This document shows, piece by piece, positions 34,646-44,928 of a DNA stretch of 64,000 nucleotides. Each line of letters opens with the position of its first letter. The first letter of the stretch is position 1. The notes under the pieces are model-generated. The model was not told the DNA's origin. It worked only from the letters and a program-made list of their open reading frames with translations, and did no database searches. The stretch is taken from the NCBI RefSeq assembly GCF_016583795.1, contig NZ_NRRS01000009.1:16581-80580 (forward strand), written 5' to 3'. Source of the DNA: Rhabdochromatium marinum. GTDB taxonomy: Bacteria; Pseudomonadota; Gammaproteobacteria; Chromatiales; Chromatiaceae. Both the position numbers and the translations under genes were made by a program.

Positions 34646-36901
34646 TCAAGGCAGAATCGCTCCTGTTGCGGAGATGGTTCCAACGACACTCCCGGCAATA
34701 GGCGCCTGCCCAACAGCGGGAATTTCTGCTCCAAACAAGGTCGCTGTGTCGGCATAGGTTCGAAGAATTCCGGAGGCCGGATCCTCCAGCGTACCAGCAA
34801 AAGAGAAAAGAAAGGCCGCCGGTTTGCCGAGAAGCGTCAAATGCTGACCATTGGAACTCAAACGCAGGCCATCTGCGGCGAATAGCGTCTCATCAATCTT
34901 GAATCCCGCTGGCAATACCAAAAAACCTGCCTGTTTGTCGACAATCGTCACTGAACCGCCCAATTCAACGGGCACGGCATAGGTATCGCTGCCACCAAAA
35001 TCCAGATAGCGTCTTGTTTCGAGCGCACGACCGACGACGGTTGTCTGTTGATCGCCGCCATCGAGGTACTCAGTCATCGGCGGTTCGGCATCAGCACCGA
35101 CTTCAACCTGCGCAACCGGCCCCCAGGTGAGTCCCGAGAAGCCTGCCCAAGGGGCATTTCGAACTTGAAGACCGTAGGATCCCGCCCTCGCTGCTGCGAA
35201 GGTGAAGGTTCCGGAGCCATTACTTGGCAAAATATCGGCATCGCCGACGCGGCTCACATCGATCAACTCAATGTCGTCGATCCACCAGCCATGCCGTTCT
35301 TCGATGCCGCTGTAATAACGATCCTGCCGGGTGTAGGTAAACCTGAACTGAGCGACTTTGTTCGCTGCTGCGTCGAGAGACACATTCTTTGGGTCAAAGG
35401 CGGTTTCTCCTTGATCACCCGTGCCTTGCTGAGTCCAAATATCACTCCAACTTGCGCCAGAATCCAAGGAAATCTGTACGCGAGCCACTTGTCCCGCATT
35501 GGCATATCCAAGTCGACTCTGAAATTGCAGACGGCTGTTCTGGCTTAGCAGATATTCATTTGGCAAATGAAAAGACTGGTCTGTTCCATCTGGATGCAGA
35601 AGATGAAAAGCCTTTATCCCAGATGCTGAAGCTTCGTCGGATATCAACGCGTAACCTTCTGAGACCTCAGGGATAACCTGTGGATCGCCATTTTCCGCCC
35701 CGGTGAAAAACGCACTTGGGGTCAAATCGAAGGAGCGAATCTCATAGCGATCCGACCAGGCAAGGGTATCGAATTGGTAGTCTGCTTCGCTCCCCGCAGC
35801 AAGGTATGCCGGGCCGTCGATGCTGAGTTCTGGCTCGTTCCCTGGATCAGTTGGATCGAAAATTGTCAGCTGATACTGAAAACGGCGTGCAACACCGTCG
35901 ATGACGACATTATCGATCGTGACCGACCAGAGTGTATCCCGTTCTACGGGAGGCCAATCACCAGGGTCTTGTGGATCATAGTAACCAACCGGTGCCCAGA
36001 CAATGCTTTGCTGATAATCATTGTTTCGCGAGTGGACTTCGGTCGGAACCGTCTCGCCATCTTTGGTCATGGTCACGGTCGCGCCAGAGAAATCGGCATT
36101 CTCATACATGAAAGACCAGCGCGGAAAAACGACCGGGTAAGGCACATAGCCAGGTGGGGGCCAAGCGATGAAGTTATCACGACTCGCGGGCCACAGCAGT
36201 CCATAATCCCTTTCTGGGAAATAGGTGACATGCCGCGCCCGATGTTCCCCGACCTTCGGGATGTCCCCAGTTCCTATTACTTCAATGGTTGGCAGCAGTG
36301 TTTTGTAGCGATGCCCCGCGCGTGTATTGTTATCGCCGTTGTCGCGGAAAGCCGAGTAAATGGAGCCGGGTCCATTGGTACCGCCAGAGAGATTGGAATT
36401 ATCCGCTGCTTCCGCTCCATCGGCGGTGTAGCACAACCAGCTTGGTGGCGGTGAGTGATTGAGTTCATCATTGGCGCTCATCATTAACGCACCAAGCTGC
36501 GCTTTCTCATTGGCAGCCTCATCAAGGTTAACATCCGTGTGAACACCGGCCATGGCTCTGAAATAATTATAGCGGAGCAAGGTGGCGGCTTGAAAATCGG
36601 CGGCAATCGTCCCCGCCACACAGCTATCCACGTCTCCATTCCAAGTGATGGGTATCTTTTCTGAGGCAAGAAAAACCGCGTTGTAGAAGCCACGCGTCAA
36701 CCCCCGGATGGAAATATCCAGCTGACCGAAAGAGCCAGTAACCGGGAAAGCCGCTGAGGTCGTCCAACGCCCTTCAGAGACATCAAATCCATCGGCATCC
36801 GCCCACTTGATCACTGACACCGTCAACATAACTGCAAACAGCGTTTTCGCGCTAATTGCCACGCAACGACAGGTCAGCATAGTTCGCAAAGTTCTTTGCA
36901 T
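34646..36901 (-). CDS. Large secreted CAP-domain protein
   Basis: A 751-residue protein with an N-terminal hydrophobic export signal (around residues 15-36). A CAP/SCP-like domain (about 85-330) follows: LLRYNYFRAMAGVHTDVNLDE, ALMMSANDELNHSPPPSW, NNTRAGHRYKTLLPTIEVIGTGDIP, and FIAWPPPGYVPYPVVFPRWSF. After it come beta-rich domains, including a MAM/jelly-roll-like segment ending in HGWWIDDIELIDV, and a C-terminal beta region. CAP proteins act outside the cell; the enzymatic or binding role of this class is unknown. Its base composition looks less GC-rich than the neighbouring operons, hinting at a different history. It stands alone between glcF and clpB. Confidence 0.8.
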   Translation of the reverse strand: MQRTLRTMLTCRCVAISAKTLFAVMLTVSVIKWADADGFDVSEGRWTTSAAFPVTGSFGQLDISIRGLTRGFYNAVFLASEKIPITWNGDVDSCVAGTIAADFQAATLLRYNYFRAMAGVHTDVNLDEAANEKAQLGALMMSANDELNHSPPPSWLCYTADGAEAADNSNLSGGTNGPGSIYSAFRDNGDNNTRAGHRYKTLLPTIEVIGTGDIPKVGEHRARHVTYFPERDYGLLWPASRDNFIAWPPPGYVPYPVVFPRWSFMYENADFSGATVTMTKDGETVPTEVHSRNNDYQQSIVWAPVGYYDPQDPGDWPPVERDTLWSVTIDNVVIDGVARRFQYQLTIFDPTDPGNEPELSIDGPAYLAAGSEADYQFDTLAWSDRYEIRSFDLTPSAFFTGAENGDPQVIPEVSEGYALISDEASASGIKAFHLLHPDGTDQSFHLPNEYLLSQNSRLQFQSRLGYANAGQVARVQISLDSGASWSDIWTQQGTGDQGETAFDPKNVSLDAAANKVAQFRFTYTRQDRYYSGIEERHGWWIDDIELIDVSRVGDADILPSNGSGTFTFAAARAGSYGLQVRNAPWAGFSGLTWGPVAQVEVGADAEPPMTEYLDGGDQQTTVVGRALETRRYLDFGGSDTYAVPVELGGSVTIVDKQAGFLVLPAGFKIDETLFAADGLRLSSNGQHLTLLGKPAAFLFSFAGTLEDPASGILRTYADTATLFGAEIPAVGQAPIAGSVVGTISATGAILP

Positions 36902-37019
36902 AAAATATTTGCCTCTACAGGTAAAATGCTGGTTCTAACCATACCATTGACCCATGTCATGGGGCGGATTGGTGTGGCAGCCTGCGCGAGACTGACCTGT
37001 CCTTGGTGGTCGTTGCCGG

Positions 37020-39617
37020 TTATTGTGGCATTGCGTGCCCCGGTAGCGAATGAAATTGCAGTTGCCCGTTCTGAAGATTGATGTCGATCAGATCACCGGG
37101 TTTGAAATGGCCGGCCAGAATCTGCTGGGCGAGCGGGTTCTCCAGCTGGGTACGAATGGCCCGTTTCAGCGGTCGGGCACCATAGACGGGATCGAAGCCG
37201 GCTTCACCCAGGTGATCAATGGCCGCGTCGCTGATTTGCAGGCCGATGTCGCGTCCAGCCAGGCGTTCGCGCAGGTAGTGGAGCTGGATGCCAGCGATGG
37301 CGCGAATCTGCTCAATATCGAGCGGGTGGAAGACCACAATTTCATCAAGACGATTGATGAACTCGGGGCGGAAGGCCTGGCGCAGAATGCCCATGACGGC
37401 CGCCTTCATCTCGTCATAATTGGCCTCGCCGGCGGTTTGCTGGATGACATCCGAGCCGAGATTGGAGGTCATCACAATGGCGGCGTTGCGGAAGTCCACG
37501 GTGCGACCCTGACCATCGGTGAGCCGGCCGTCATCCAGCACTTGCAGCAGCACATTGAAGACATCCGGGTGGGCCTTCTCGATCTCATCGAGCAGGATCA
37601 GGCTGTAGGGCTGTCGGCGCACGGCTTCGGTCAGATAGCCGCCTTCATCATAGCCAACATAGCCGGGCGGGGCGCCAATCAGGCGCGCCACCGAGTGCTT
37701 CTCCATGAACTCGGACATGTCGATGCGCACCAGGGATTCCTCGGTATCGAACAGAAAGTGCGCCAGCGCCTTGCACAGCTCGGTCTTGCCCACCCCGGTG
37801 GGGCCGAGAAACAGGAAGGAGCCAATGGGGCGGTTGGGGTCGGACAGCCCGGCGCGGGAGCGGCGGATGGCATTGGACACGGCACGCACGGCTTCTTGCT
37901 GGCCGACCACCCGTTGCTGCAGGGCTTCTTCCATGCGCAGCAGTTTGTCCCGCTCGCCTTCGAGCATTTTTGACACCGGGATGTTGGTCCATTTGGACAC
38001 AATCTCGGCGATTTCCTCATCGCTGACTTTGTTGCGTAGCAGGCGGTTGCTGCTCTGTTTGCTGTCACTGGCGGCGGCCAGGCGCTTTTCGAGTTCCGGA
38101 ATACGTCCGTATTGCAGCTCCGACATGCGGGTCAAATCGCCCGCGCGGCGCGCGGTTTCCAGCTCCACCCGGGCGCGATCGAGTTCTTCCTTGATGTGTG
38201 CGGTGCCTTGGACAGCGGCTTTTTCGGACTGCCAGATGTCATTGAGGTCAGCAAACTCGCGTTCCAGCTTGGCGATGTCGTCTTGCAGATCGCCGAGGCG
38301 CTTCTTGGAGGCCTCATCCGCTTCTTTTTTCAGCGCCTCGCGTTCGATTTTGAGCTGAATCAGACGGCGGTCAAGTTTGTCCATTTCCTCGGGCATGGAG
38401 TCGATTTCCATGCGAATCTGCGAGGCGGCCTCATCGATCAGATCAATCGCCTTGTCCGGCAGCTGGCGATCCGTGATGTAGCGGTGCGACAAGGTGGCGG
38501 CGGCGATGATAGCCGGGTCGGTGATCTCAACCGCATGATGCACTTCGTAGCGTTCCTTGAGGCCCCTCAGGATGGCGATGGTATCTTCCACGCTTGGCTC
38601 TTGCACCAGAACCTTCTGGAAACGGCGTTCGAGCGCGGCGTCCTTCTCGACATACTTGCGATATTCGTCCAGGGTGGTGGCGCCGATGCAGTGCAGCTCA
38701 CCGCGCGCTAGTGCGGGCTTGAGCATGTTGCCGGCGTCCATGGCGCCCTCAGCCTTGCCGGCGCCGACCATAGTGTGCAGCTCATCAATAAACAAAATGA
38801 TGTTGCCTTCCTGGCGGGCGACATCATTGAGTACCGCCTTCAGGCGTTCCTCGAACTCGCCGCGGAACTTGGCTCCGGCAATGAGCGCGGCCATGTCGAG
38901 CGCCAGTAGGCGCTTGGTTTTGAGGCCCTCGGGCACTTCACCGTTGACGATGCGCTGCGCCAGTCCCTCGACGATGGCGGTTTTGCCCACCCCCGGCTCG
39001 CCGATCAGCACTGGGTTGTTCTTGGTGCGCCGTGCGAGCACCTGAATGGTGCGGCGGATTTCATCATCGCGTCCGATCACCGGGTCGAGCTTGCCCTGTT
39101 CGGCGCGCTCGGTCAGATCGATGCTGTATTTCTCCAGGGCCTGGCGCTGTTCCTCGGCGTTGGGATCCTCGACCTTCTGGCCGCCGCGCATGTTGTCGAT
39201 GGCGCGTTCAAGCGCGTTTTTGCTCGCTCCGGCGTCGCGCAGGGCACCGCCGAGTTCGCCCTTGTCCTCCAGCGCCGCGAGCACGAACAGCTCGGAGCTG
39301 ATGTACTGATCATTACGCGTCTGCGCGAGCTTGTCGGTGACGTTGAGCATCCGGTTCAGGCTGTTGGAGAGGGTCACATCTCCGCCGGTGCCCGAGACCT
39401 GGGGCTGGCGCTCCAGCGCTTCACCCAGCGCCGAGCGCAGGCGATTGACATTCACATCCGCTTGCGTGAGCAGGTGACGTACACTGCCACCGTCCTGATC
39501 GAGCAGCGCGATCATCAGGTGCAACGGCTCAATGAACTGGTGGTCGCGACCGACGGCGAGACTCTGCGCATCGGCCAGCGCCATCTGAAACTTACTGGTC
39601 AGCTTATCCATTCGCAT
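37020..39617 (-). CDS. clpB: ATP-dependent disaggregase ClpB
   Basis: An 865-residue AAA+ chaperone that, with DnaK, extracts proteins from aggregates. The Clp N-domain repeats lie at 1-145. The first ATPase has [16 protein letters not shown] (about 206), and a coiled-coil M-domain spans about 400-530. The second ATPase has [17 protein letters not shown] (about 605) and an SNLGSD sensor region. No IGL/ClpP-binding loop is seen, as expected for ClpB. Upstream is a sigma-32-like promoter. Confidence 0.97.
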   Translation of the reverse strand: MRMDKLTSKFQMALADAQSLAVGRDHQFIEPLHLMIALLDQDGGSVRHLLTQADVNVNRLRSALGEALERQPQVSGTGGDVTLSNSLNRMLNVTDKLAQTRNDQYISSELFVLAALEDKGELGGALRDAGASKNALERAIDNMRGGQKVEDPNAEEQRQALEKYSIDLTERAEQGKLDPVIGRDDEIRRTIQVLARRTKNNPVLIGEPGVGKTAIVEGLAQRIVNGEVPEGLKTKRLLALDMAALIAGAKFRGEFEERLKAVLNDVARQEGNIILFIDELHTMVGAGKAEGAMDAGNMLKPALARGELHCIGATTLDEYRKYVEKDAALERRFQKVLVQEPSVEDTIAILRGLKERYEVHHAVEITDPAIIAAATLSHRYITDRQLPDKAIDLIDEAASQIRMEIDSMPEEMDKLDRRLIQLKIEREALKKEADEASKKRLGDLQDDIAKLEREFADLNDIWQSEKAAVQGTAHIKEELDRARVELETARRAGDLTRMSELQYGRIPELEKRLAAASDSKQSSNRLLRNKVSDEEIAEIVSKWTNIPVSKMLEGERDKLLRMEEALQQRVVGQQEAVRAVSNAIRRSRAGLSDPNRPIGSFLFLGPTGVGKTELCKALAHFLFDTEESLVRIDMSEFMEKHSVARLIGAPPGYVGYDEGGYLTEAVRRQPYSLILLDEIEKAHPDVFNVLLQVLDDGRLTDGQGRTVDFRNAAIVMTSNLGSDVIQQTAGEANYDEMKAAVMGILRQAFRPEFINRLDEIVVFHPLDIEQIRAIAGIQLHYLRERLAGRDIGLQISDAAIDHLGEAGFDPVYGARPLKRAIRTQLENPLAQQILAGHFKPGDLIDINLQNGQLQFHSLPGHAMPQ

Positions 39618-39655
39618 GGTGGTTCTCCGGTAATGCTTAGGGTTATTACCTCGGA

Positions 39656-39683
39656 ACTAGGGGAGGGCAGCCGATTATTCAAG
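39656..39683 (-). promoter_or_regulatory. Sigma-32-like promoter of clpB
   Basis: On the minus strand CTTGAA (39678-39683) is followed after 14 bases by CCCCTAGT (39656-39663), close to the heat-shock consensus CTTGAA / CCCCATNT. The -10 ends 39 bases before the clpB start. ClpB is a classic sigma-32 target, which supports the reading. Confidence 0.65.
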
Positions 39684-39719
39684 CAGGAGTGATGCCAATC
39701 AAGCAGGAGTGATGCCAAT
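39680..39719. repeat. Tandem 20-bp duplication covering the clpB -35 region
   Basis: CAAGCAGGAGTGATGCCAAT occurs twice head-to-tail (39680-39699 and 39700-39719), perfectly. The promoter-proximal copy supplies most of the CTTGAA -35 hexamer. The distal copy carries CTTGAT at the same place. Confidence 0.9.
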
Positions 39720-39788
39720 TTGGTTGAGACTTTATTAGAACGCTGGATGGTATCAAGGTGTGCCCAATTATAAATCTGTATTAACCTT

Positions 39789-40877
39789 TTAGCTGTTCAT
39801 TTGCGCGCTGGGCCTGCCAAAATAGTAGCCTTGGTAATACTGTACACCCAGATCACGCAGTACGTGGAATTCTGACTCGGTTTCCACACCTTCCGCGAGT
39901 GTTGCTACCCCCATATCGAGCAGGTAGCGCTGGAACATTTCCAGCATCTGGCGTTTGGCTTCCGGGGCAGTGTCGATGTCGCGGATTAGCGCGATGTCAA
40001 ACTTAACGTAATCCGGTGGCACTTCTGTTAGCTCGATCAAGCGCGCCTGGCCGGCGCCAAAGTCGTCGTAGGCAAAACCGATGTTCAGCGCTTGCAGGTC
40101 ATCGCGAATACGTCGGATCAGGGGCAGGTTAGTCGCAGCGGCTTCATGCATCTCAAACACGAGCTGAAGTTGTGGAAAAGCCGTGCGGATGCTCTGAACG
40201 CAGCGCAGCAGACGTTCCGGATTGGCGAGTTCGCCGGGGTGGATGTTGAAGAAATAGCGTCCTTCAGGGCGCAGCGTGTTGGCGATCTCCAAGCCTTTTT
40301 GACGAAAGAGTTCGCTCAGGTGTACTTCCATTTCTAGGCTTTCGGCAATCTGAAACAGGGCTAATGGCGCCTGTGGCAAGTTGTCCAAGGCGCCGCGGCC
40401 GAGCATTTCATAGGCGAAGGTTGTGTCGCTGGCATCCACGATTGGTTGGAAGGCAGCGGTGACCGCTCCCTTGAGCAATAACAGTTGCAGTTCGCGCGCG
40501 CCGCGTGGCAAATTCTCGGGCAGGGCGCCGCTACGCACACTGGTGCGGTCGCTTAGGTTGTCGTCGGTGGGCTTCTGTTCAATCAGGCGGTATTCCTGAT
40601 CGGCGAAGTGCAGCACATCACCGGCGAGCAGCCCTTGTTCGCGTTCGATGCGCTGATGATTGACATAGCAACCGTTGGTTGAACCCAGGTCGCGCAGCAG
40701 AAGCTGATTCTCAATGCAGTCGAGTTCGGCATGACGGCGTGACACCTCGGTGCTGTCGAGGATCAGCGCGCAGTCCGGGTGGCGACCAACTAGAAAGGGG
40801 AACTGATACAGGTGTATGCGTCTGAGGCGTTTGGATTCACCAACATATCCTTCAAGATACCAGCTGTTTCTGACCAT
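39789..40877 (-). CDS. FHA-EAL domain signalling protein
   Basis: A 362-residue protein starting MVRNSWYLEG. An FHA domain (about 20-100) shows the canonical phosphothreonine-binding residues: GRH at 31-33, SRRHA around 46-50 and STNG at 66-69. An EAL-type c-di-GMP phosphodiesterase domain (about 140-360) follows. The signature is EML at 157-159, not EAL. The other catalytic residues seem present: NIHPGE, FEMHE, DDFGAGQ, KFDIALI and EGVETE. ATG 40877 is preferred over 40925 because AAAGGGG lies about 10 bases upstream. The combination suggests kinase signalling feeding into c-di-GMP turnover. Confidence 0.87.
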   Translation of the reverse strand: MVRNSWYLEGYVGESKRLRRIHLYQFPFLVGRHPDCALILDSTEVSRRHAELDCIENQLLLRDLGSTNGCYVNHQRIEREQGLLAGDVLHFADQEYRLIEQKPTDDNLSDRTSVRSGALPENLPRGARELQLLLLKGAVTAAFQPIVDASDTTFAYEMLGRGALDNLPQAPLALFQIAESLEMEVHLSELFRQKGLEIANTLRPEGRYFFNIHPGELANPERLLRCVQSIRTAFPQLQLVFEMHEAAATNLPLIRRIRDDLQALNIGFAYDDFGAGQARLIELTEVPPDYVKFDIALIRDIDTAPEAKRQMLEMFQRYLLDMGVATLAEGVETESEFHVLRDLGVQYYQGYYFGRPSAQMNS

Positions 40878-40978
40878 GCCTGTGTTACCCCTTTGAACTA
40901 GCCGATTTTTGATGATACCGATCATAATTCATACGGCTATACTGTTTATTATCCTTGAAAACCAGCGAGTCAGTTCTG

Positions 40979-43528
40979 ATGAAAAAATCGACCCGTGCGT
41001 TCCTTGTGCTGTCATCTTTTATAGGGCTGACGCTAATCTTTGGCTCGGCTCAGGCTCAATCAACCACTTGTGCTGATTCCTGTTTGCTCGGCGAGCCGGG
41101 CGCGGAGTCGCTTTGTACTCTATGGGATGCAAATACCGGGCAGTGGATTGACGCGCCGGACCTGGGCGTTGGCTCGATGCATGATCGTGCCCGCGCGTAT
41201 TTACCCTGGCTGCGGCAACAGTTGATGCCTGCCGGCGGCGTGATGAGCGCGATCTTTACCGATGCGAGCTATCAGCAGGTCGCGAGCTATGGGGGCGAGC
41301 GGGATGTTGCGATCTGGACTGGCAGCTATCTGGCCGCCGAGGCGTTGCGCCTGATGACGACCGGGGCTGAGGACGCCTTTCATCAGGTGGTGGAAACAGC
41401 CGCCACCCTGCATCGCTGGTGGAATATCCCCGGCGATCCTGGCTATCTGGCCCGCTTTGCCGCTCCTTCAAGCAGTCCGCCGGAAATCAAGGCCACCCTG
41501 CCCGGCGATGATGACGAAGTGTATCAGAACTGGCTCTATGACGGCGTGTTTTGGGACTGGCGCGGCGATGTGAGCCGTGACCAGTATCAGGGAGTGCTGC
41601 TTGGCTACTCTCTGGCTTACGAGGCGCTGGCCGCCTGGCAGGATAATCCTGAATATGGTGCAGTTGCTCGTGCGACCATGGAGCGCTTGCGCGCGGATAC
41701 GGTGGAGTTTGCCGAGCAGTTGATGCAGCGCGAGCGCCGCACGGTCAATATTAAAATCAATGATCGGACTGTGTCTCTGGACATGATGCTGGAGAACGTC
41801 GTGTATCTGACAGCGGCTATGCCCGATGGTGTGCCGACACTGGAGATTAATCTCGACACTGGTGAGGTCAAGGGTCAGGGCATCCTGGTGTTTTGGCCCG
41901 ATCCGGCGGAATATATCCGCCAGATCCCCGGGTTTGGCTGGTTTCCGTCGCTTCCACTGCCCACTCAGGCGATTCAGCTGGGAGCGGCGTTTCGCATCGC
42001 CTTGCAGATGTCAGAGCAGGTTCCAGGGTATGAAAGCCGTTCTCAGGCGCTGGCCGATTATTATGCCGCCAAGGCCGACGGTTGGCTGACGGTCGCCGAA
42101 GGCTGGAGCAATACCAATCGCTGTGGCGACGGCTATCATGGCCTCAATATCGGTTTCATGCCGGTGTATAGTTGGACACGGCTGGAAAGTGATCCGGTGC
42201 GCAAGGATCGTTTGCAGCGCAATCTGTTGCAGGGGCGCATGTGGCCAGCGGTGGCGGAAGATAAGAACGTCTTCTTTGCTTTCATTTACGCCTCTCAGGC
42301 CCCGGCCGAAACCGATACAAGCAGCATTGTCGCAGATCATGTGGCGCAACTGGCCGGTTTCCCCCCCCCACCCAATGAGGCGCGGCCAGTCAATCTGGTG
42401 GGCCAGTATCCCGAAAACCCCAGCTGTCCGGGGCTGTCGTCGGTTGCCGTGGATGTCAGCCAGCGGGTGCCGGCCAGCTTCATCTGGGAGCGTCAGCCCT
42501 GGAAATTGGAGGATCCCGGCGTGCCGAATCGCCTCTATGGCGGGGTTGATTATCTGCTGGCCTATTGGATGGGGCGGCGCTATGACTATATTGCCGATGA
42601 TGCTCCCGGCACCTGTTTGCGCCCGCGCGCCATGCCGGCTGCCTCGGCTGGTGTGCTGGAAATTCCCCAGCCCAATTCGGTGCAGACCGGCATTGGTCTG
42701 GTCTCTGGTTGGTATTGCGAGGCGCGCACGCTGGACATTTCAATTGATGATGGCGTGCCGATTCCGGTCGCCTATGGCACCTCGCGCCAGGACACCCGCC
42801 CGATCTGTGGGGATACCAATAACGGCTTCGGCTATCTGATCAACTACAACAATTTGGCCGACGGCGAGCATCGCGTGCAGGTATGGCTCGACGGGCAGCC
42901 GGCGGCACAGGCGACCTTCCAGGTTCGCACGCTTGGCGCGCCTTTCCGACAGGATCTGGCGGCCAAACAGTGGTTGGAGGACTTTCCGGCGGTGGGGCAG
43001 AGCACCCTGTTGCGCTGGCAGACGGCCAATCAGAGTTTTGTGATTGCCGGCAGCGGAACTGTGCGTGCCGCCGGACAGGCGGTCGCGCGTGCCACCGGGC
43101 CGACGGGACCAGGCTATTTGGAAATTCCCCAGCCGGACTCGGATCAGAGTGGCATTGGCTTGGTGTCTGGTTGGTATTGCACCGCCAATACCGTGTCGAT
43201 TCAGATCGATGGCGGGCCTTTGCTGGAGACTGGCTATGGCACCGGCCGGGCCGATACGCTGTCGGCTTGTGGCGATACCAACAATGGCTTCGGCTTTCTA
43301 ATCAACTACAACAACCTGGGTGATGGCCCCCATCAGATCACCGCCTATGCCGATGATCTGGCCTTTGCGACAGCATCCTTCAGCGTGCAGACGCTGGGCG
43401 AGCCTTTTGTGACTGGATTAACGGCTGAGTACGGCATCCTGGATTTCCCCGCACCGGGCCTGGCCACTCAGGTGCGCTGGCAGGAGGCTAATCAGGGCTT
43501 TACCATTGTGGGGGTGAATCCACGCTGA
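40979..43528 (+). CDS. Large secreted protein with duplicated C-terminal module
   Basis: An 849-residue protein starting MKKSTRAFLV. A signal peptide ends near GSAQA-QS. A large helical, Trp/Tyr-rich domain (about 30-540) resembles an alpha-toroid by pattern only. Two copies of a beta module of about 132 residues end the protein (about 558-690 and 712-845). Each copy begins LEIPQP and contains GIGLVSGWYC, YGT-R-DT, CGDTNNGFG and LINYNNL, and ends near a TLG-PF motif plus a Trp/Phe-rich tail. The frame is open from a TTG at 40955, but ATG 40979 gives the proper signal peptide. Function is unknown; extracellular binding or polysaccharide work is inference. Confidence 0.78.
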   Translation: MKKSTRAFLVLSSFIGLTLIFGSAQAQSTTCADSCLLGEPGAESLCTLWDANTGQWIDAPDLGVGSMHDRARAYLPWLRQQLMPAGGVMSAIFTDASYQQVASYGGERDVAIWTGSYLAAEALRLMTTGAEDAFHQVVETAATLHRWWNIPGDPGYLARFAAPSSSPPEIKATLPGDDDEVYQNWLYDGVFWDWRGDVSRDQYQGVLLGYSLAYEALAAWQDNPEYGAVARATMERLRADTVEFAEQLMQRERRTVNIKINDRTVSLDMMLENVVYLTAAMPDGVPTLEINLDTGEVKGQGILVFWPDPAEYIRQIPGFGWFPSLPLPTQAIQLGAAFRIALQMSEQVPGYESRSQALADYYAAKADGWLTVAEGWSNTNRCGDGYHGLNIGFMPVYSWTRLESDPVRKDRLQRNLLQGRMWPAVAEDKNVFFAFIYASQAPAETDTSSIVADHVAQLAGFPPPPNEARPVNLVGQYPENPSCPGLSSVAVDVSQRVPASFIWERQPWKLEDPGVPNRLYGGVDYLLAYWMGRRYDYIADDAPGTCLRPRAMPAASAGVLEIPQPNSVQTGIGLVSGWYCEARTLDISIDDGVPIPVAYGTSRQDTRPICGDTNNGFGYLINYNNLADGEHRVQVWLDGQPAAQATFQVRTLGAPFRQDLAAKQWLEDFPAVGQSTLLRWQTANQSFVIAGSGTVRAAGQAVARATGPTGPGYLEIPQPDSDQSGIGLVSGWYCTANTVSIQIDGGPLLETGYGTGRADTLSACGDTNNGFGFLINYNNLGDGPHQITAYADDLAFATASFSVQTLGEPFVTGLTAEYGILDFPAPGLATQVRWQEANQGFTIVGVNPR
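42651..43518 (+). repeat. Two copies of a CGDTNNGFG module
   Basis: Protein-level tandem repeat in the 849-residue secreted protein: copy 1 at about 42651-43055, copy 2 at about 43114-43518. The cores SGWYC, CGDTNNGFG and LINYNNL are identical or nearly so, while flanks differ, so this is an old domain duplication and not a recent one. Confidence 0.85.
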
Positions 43529-43547
43529 GCGCGTGTGGCCAGGTTGC

Positions 43548-44861
43548 TCATGAAGCCTGCTCTGGCGCTGTCACGCGCGCCAGGGCGCGATGGCCGATGT
43601 CGCGCCGATAGAAACCGCCGTCGAAGTGAATGTGCTCCAGGTTGGCATAAACGGTGGCGCGGGCGCTGGCCACATCCGCACCCAGAGCGGTTGCGCACAG
43701 CACCCGCCCGCCGCTGCTGAGAATTGCGCCCTCTTGGGCCTGGGTGCCGGCGTGGAAGACTTTGCAGTCGGGGGTTTGTGCCACAGCCTCCAGCCCCTGG
43801 ATGATATCACCGGTCTTGGGGCGGTCAGGGTAGCCGGCGGCGGCCATGACCACGCCCAGGGCGACCCTGGAGTCCCAGTTCAATGGGGCCTCGCTCAGGT
43901 GGCCGTCGCAGGCATCCAGGCACAGTTGCACCAGATCGCTCTGTAAGCGCATCAGCAGTGGCTGGGCTTCCGGGTCGCCCAGACGACAGTTGAATTCCAG
44001 CACCCGGGGCGCGCCCTCGGCGTCGATCATCAGCCCGGCGTACAGAAAGCCGCGATAGCGCAGGCCTTCCTCGGCCAGTGCCCACACTGTGGGGCGCATG
44101 ATCTCGGTCATGATGCGCTCATGCAGTTCGGCGGTGACCACCGGTGCTGGCGAGTAGGCGCCCATGCCGCCGGTGTTGGGGCCATTGTCGCCCTCATCGC
44201 GAGCCTTGTGATCCTGCGAGCTGGCCAGAGGCACCAGCGTCTTGCCATCGACCAGCGCAATAAAACTGGCCTCTTCGCCACTCAGAAACTCCTCAATGAC
44301 CAGCCGCTGTCCGGCGGCGCCAAACTGCTGCTCGCTCAGCATGGCATGCACGCTGGCGCGCGCCTGGGCCAGATCCTCGGCAATGATCACTCCTTTGCCA
44401 GCCGCAAGACCGTCGGCCTTGATCACCACCGGACGGGTGAAAGGGGCGCGGGCCTCCAGCCAAGCCAGGGCTTCAGCTTCGTCGCTGAAGCTTTGGTAGT
44501 CCGCCGTGGGGATTCCGTGGCGGGCAAGGAAATCCTTGGTGAACTGCTTGGAACCTTCCAACTGGGCCGCAGCGGCCCTGGGACCAAAGCACCGCAGCCC
44601 GGCCGCCGCAAAAGCATCGACAATGCCAGCCACCAGCGGTGCCTCGGGGCCGACGATGGTCAGTTCCACCGCCTGCTCGCGGGCAAAGGCGACCAGACTG
44701 GGAATGTCATTGGCGCTGATCGAAACATTCTCGATGCCAGGCTCGCGAGCCGTGCCGCCATTTCCCGGCGCGACCCAGACCCGCTCGGCCAGGGGGGATT
44801 GCCGGACTTTCCAGGCCAGCGCATGTTCGCGCCCGCCGCCGCCGATGATCAGTAGATTCAT
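43548..44861 (-). CDS. purD: Phosphoribosylamine-glycine ligase
   Basis: A 437-residue ATP-grasp enzyme of purine synthesis (GAR synthetase) starting MNLLIIGGGGREHALAWK. ATP-grasp features include VVIKADGLAAGKGV, the flexible loop DNGPNTGGMGAYSPAP and the metal-binding NCRLGDPEAQPLL. The open frame upstream to 45143 is antisense to lpxA and rejected. Same strand as purH and lpxA. The gap to lpxA (44862-44928) contains short repeated TGACTGATA-like words of no known meaning. Confidence 0.96.
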   Translation of the reverse strand: MNLLIIGGGGREHALAWKVRQSPLAERVWVAPGNGGTAREPGIENVSISANDIPSLVAFAREQAVELTIVGPEAPLVAGIVDAFAAAGLRCFGPRAAAAQLEGSKQFTKDFLARHGIPTADYQSFSDEAEALAWLEARAPFTRPVVIKADGLAAGKGVIIAEDLAQARASVHAMLSEQQFGAAGQRLVIEEFLSGEEASFIALVDGKTLVPLASSQDHKARDEGDNGPNTGGMGAYSPAPVVTAELHERIMTEIMRPTVWALAEEGLRYRGFLYAGLMIDAEGAPRVLEFNCRLGDPEAQPLLMRLQSDLVQLCLDACDGHLSEAPLNWDSRVALGVVMAAAGYPDRPKTGDIIQGLEAVAQTPDCKVFHAGTQAQEGAILSSGGRVLCATALGADVASARATVYANLEHIHFDGGFYRRDIGHRALARVTAPEQAS

Positions 44862-44928
44862 GGTTGCAAATGCTGATAATTGGGTGACTGATAACTGAGT
44901 GACTGATACTGGCTGAATGAGTGGCGGT

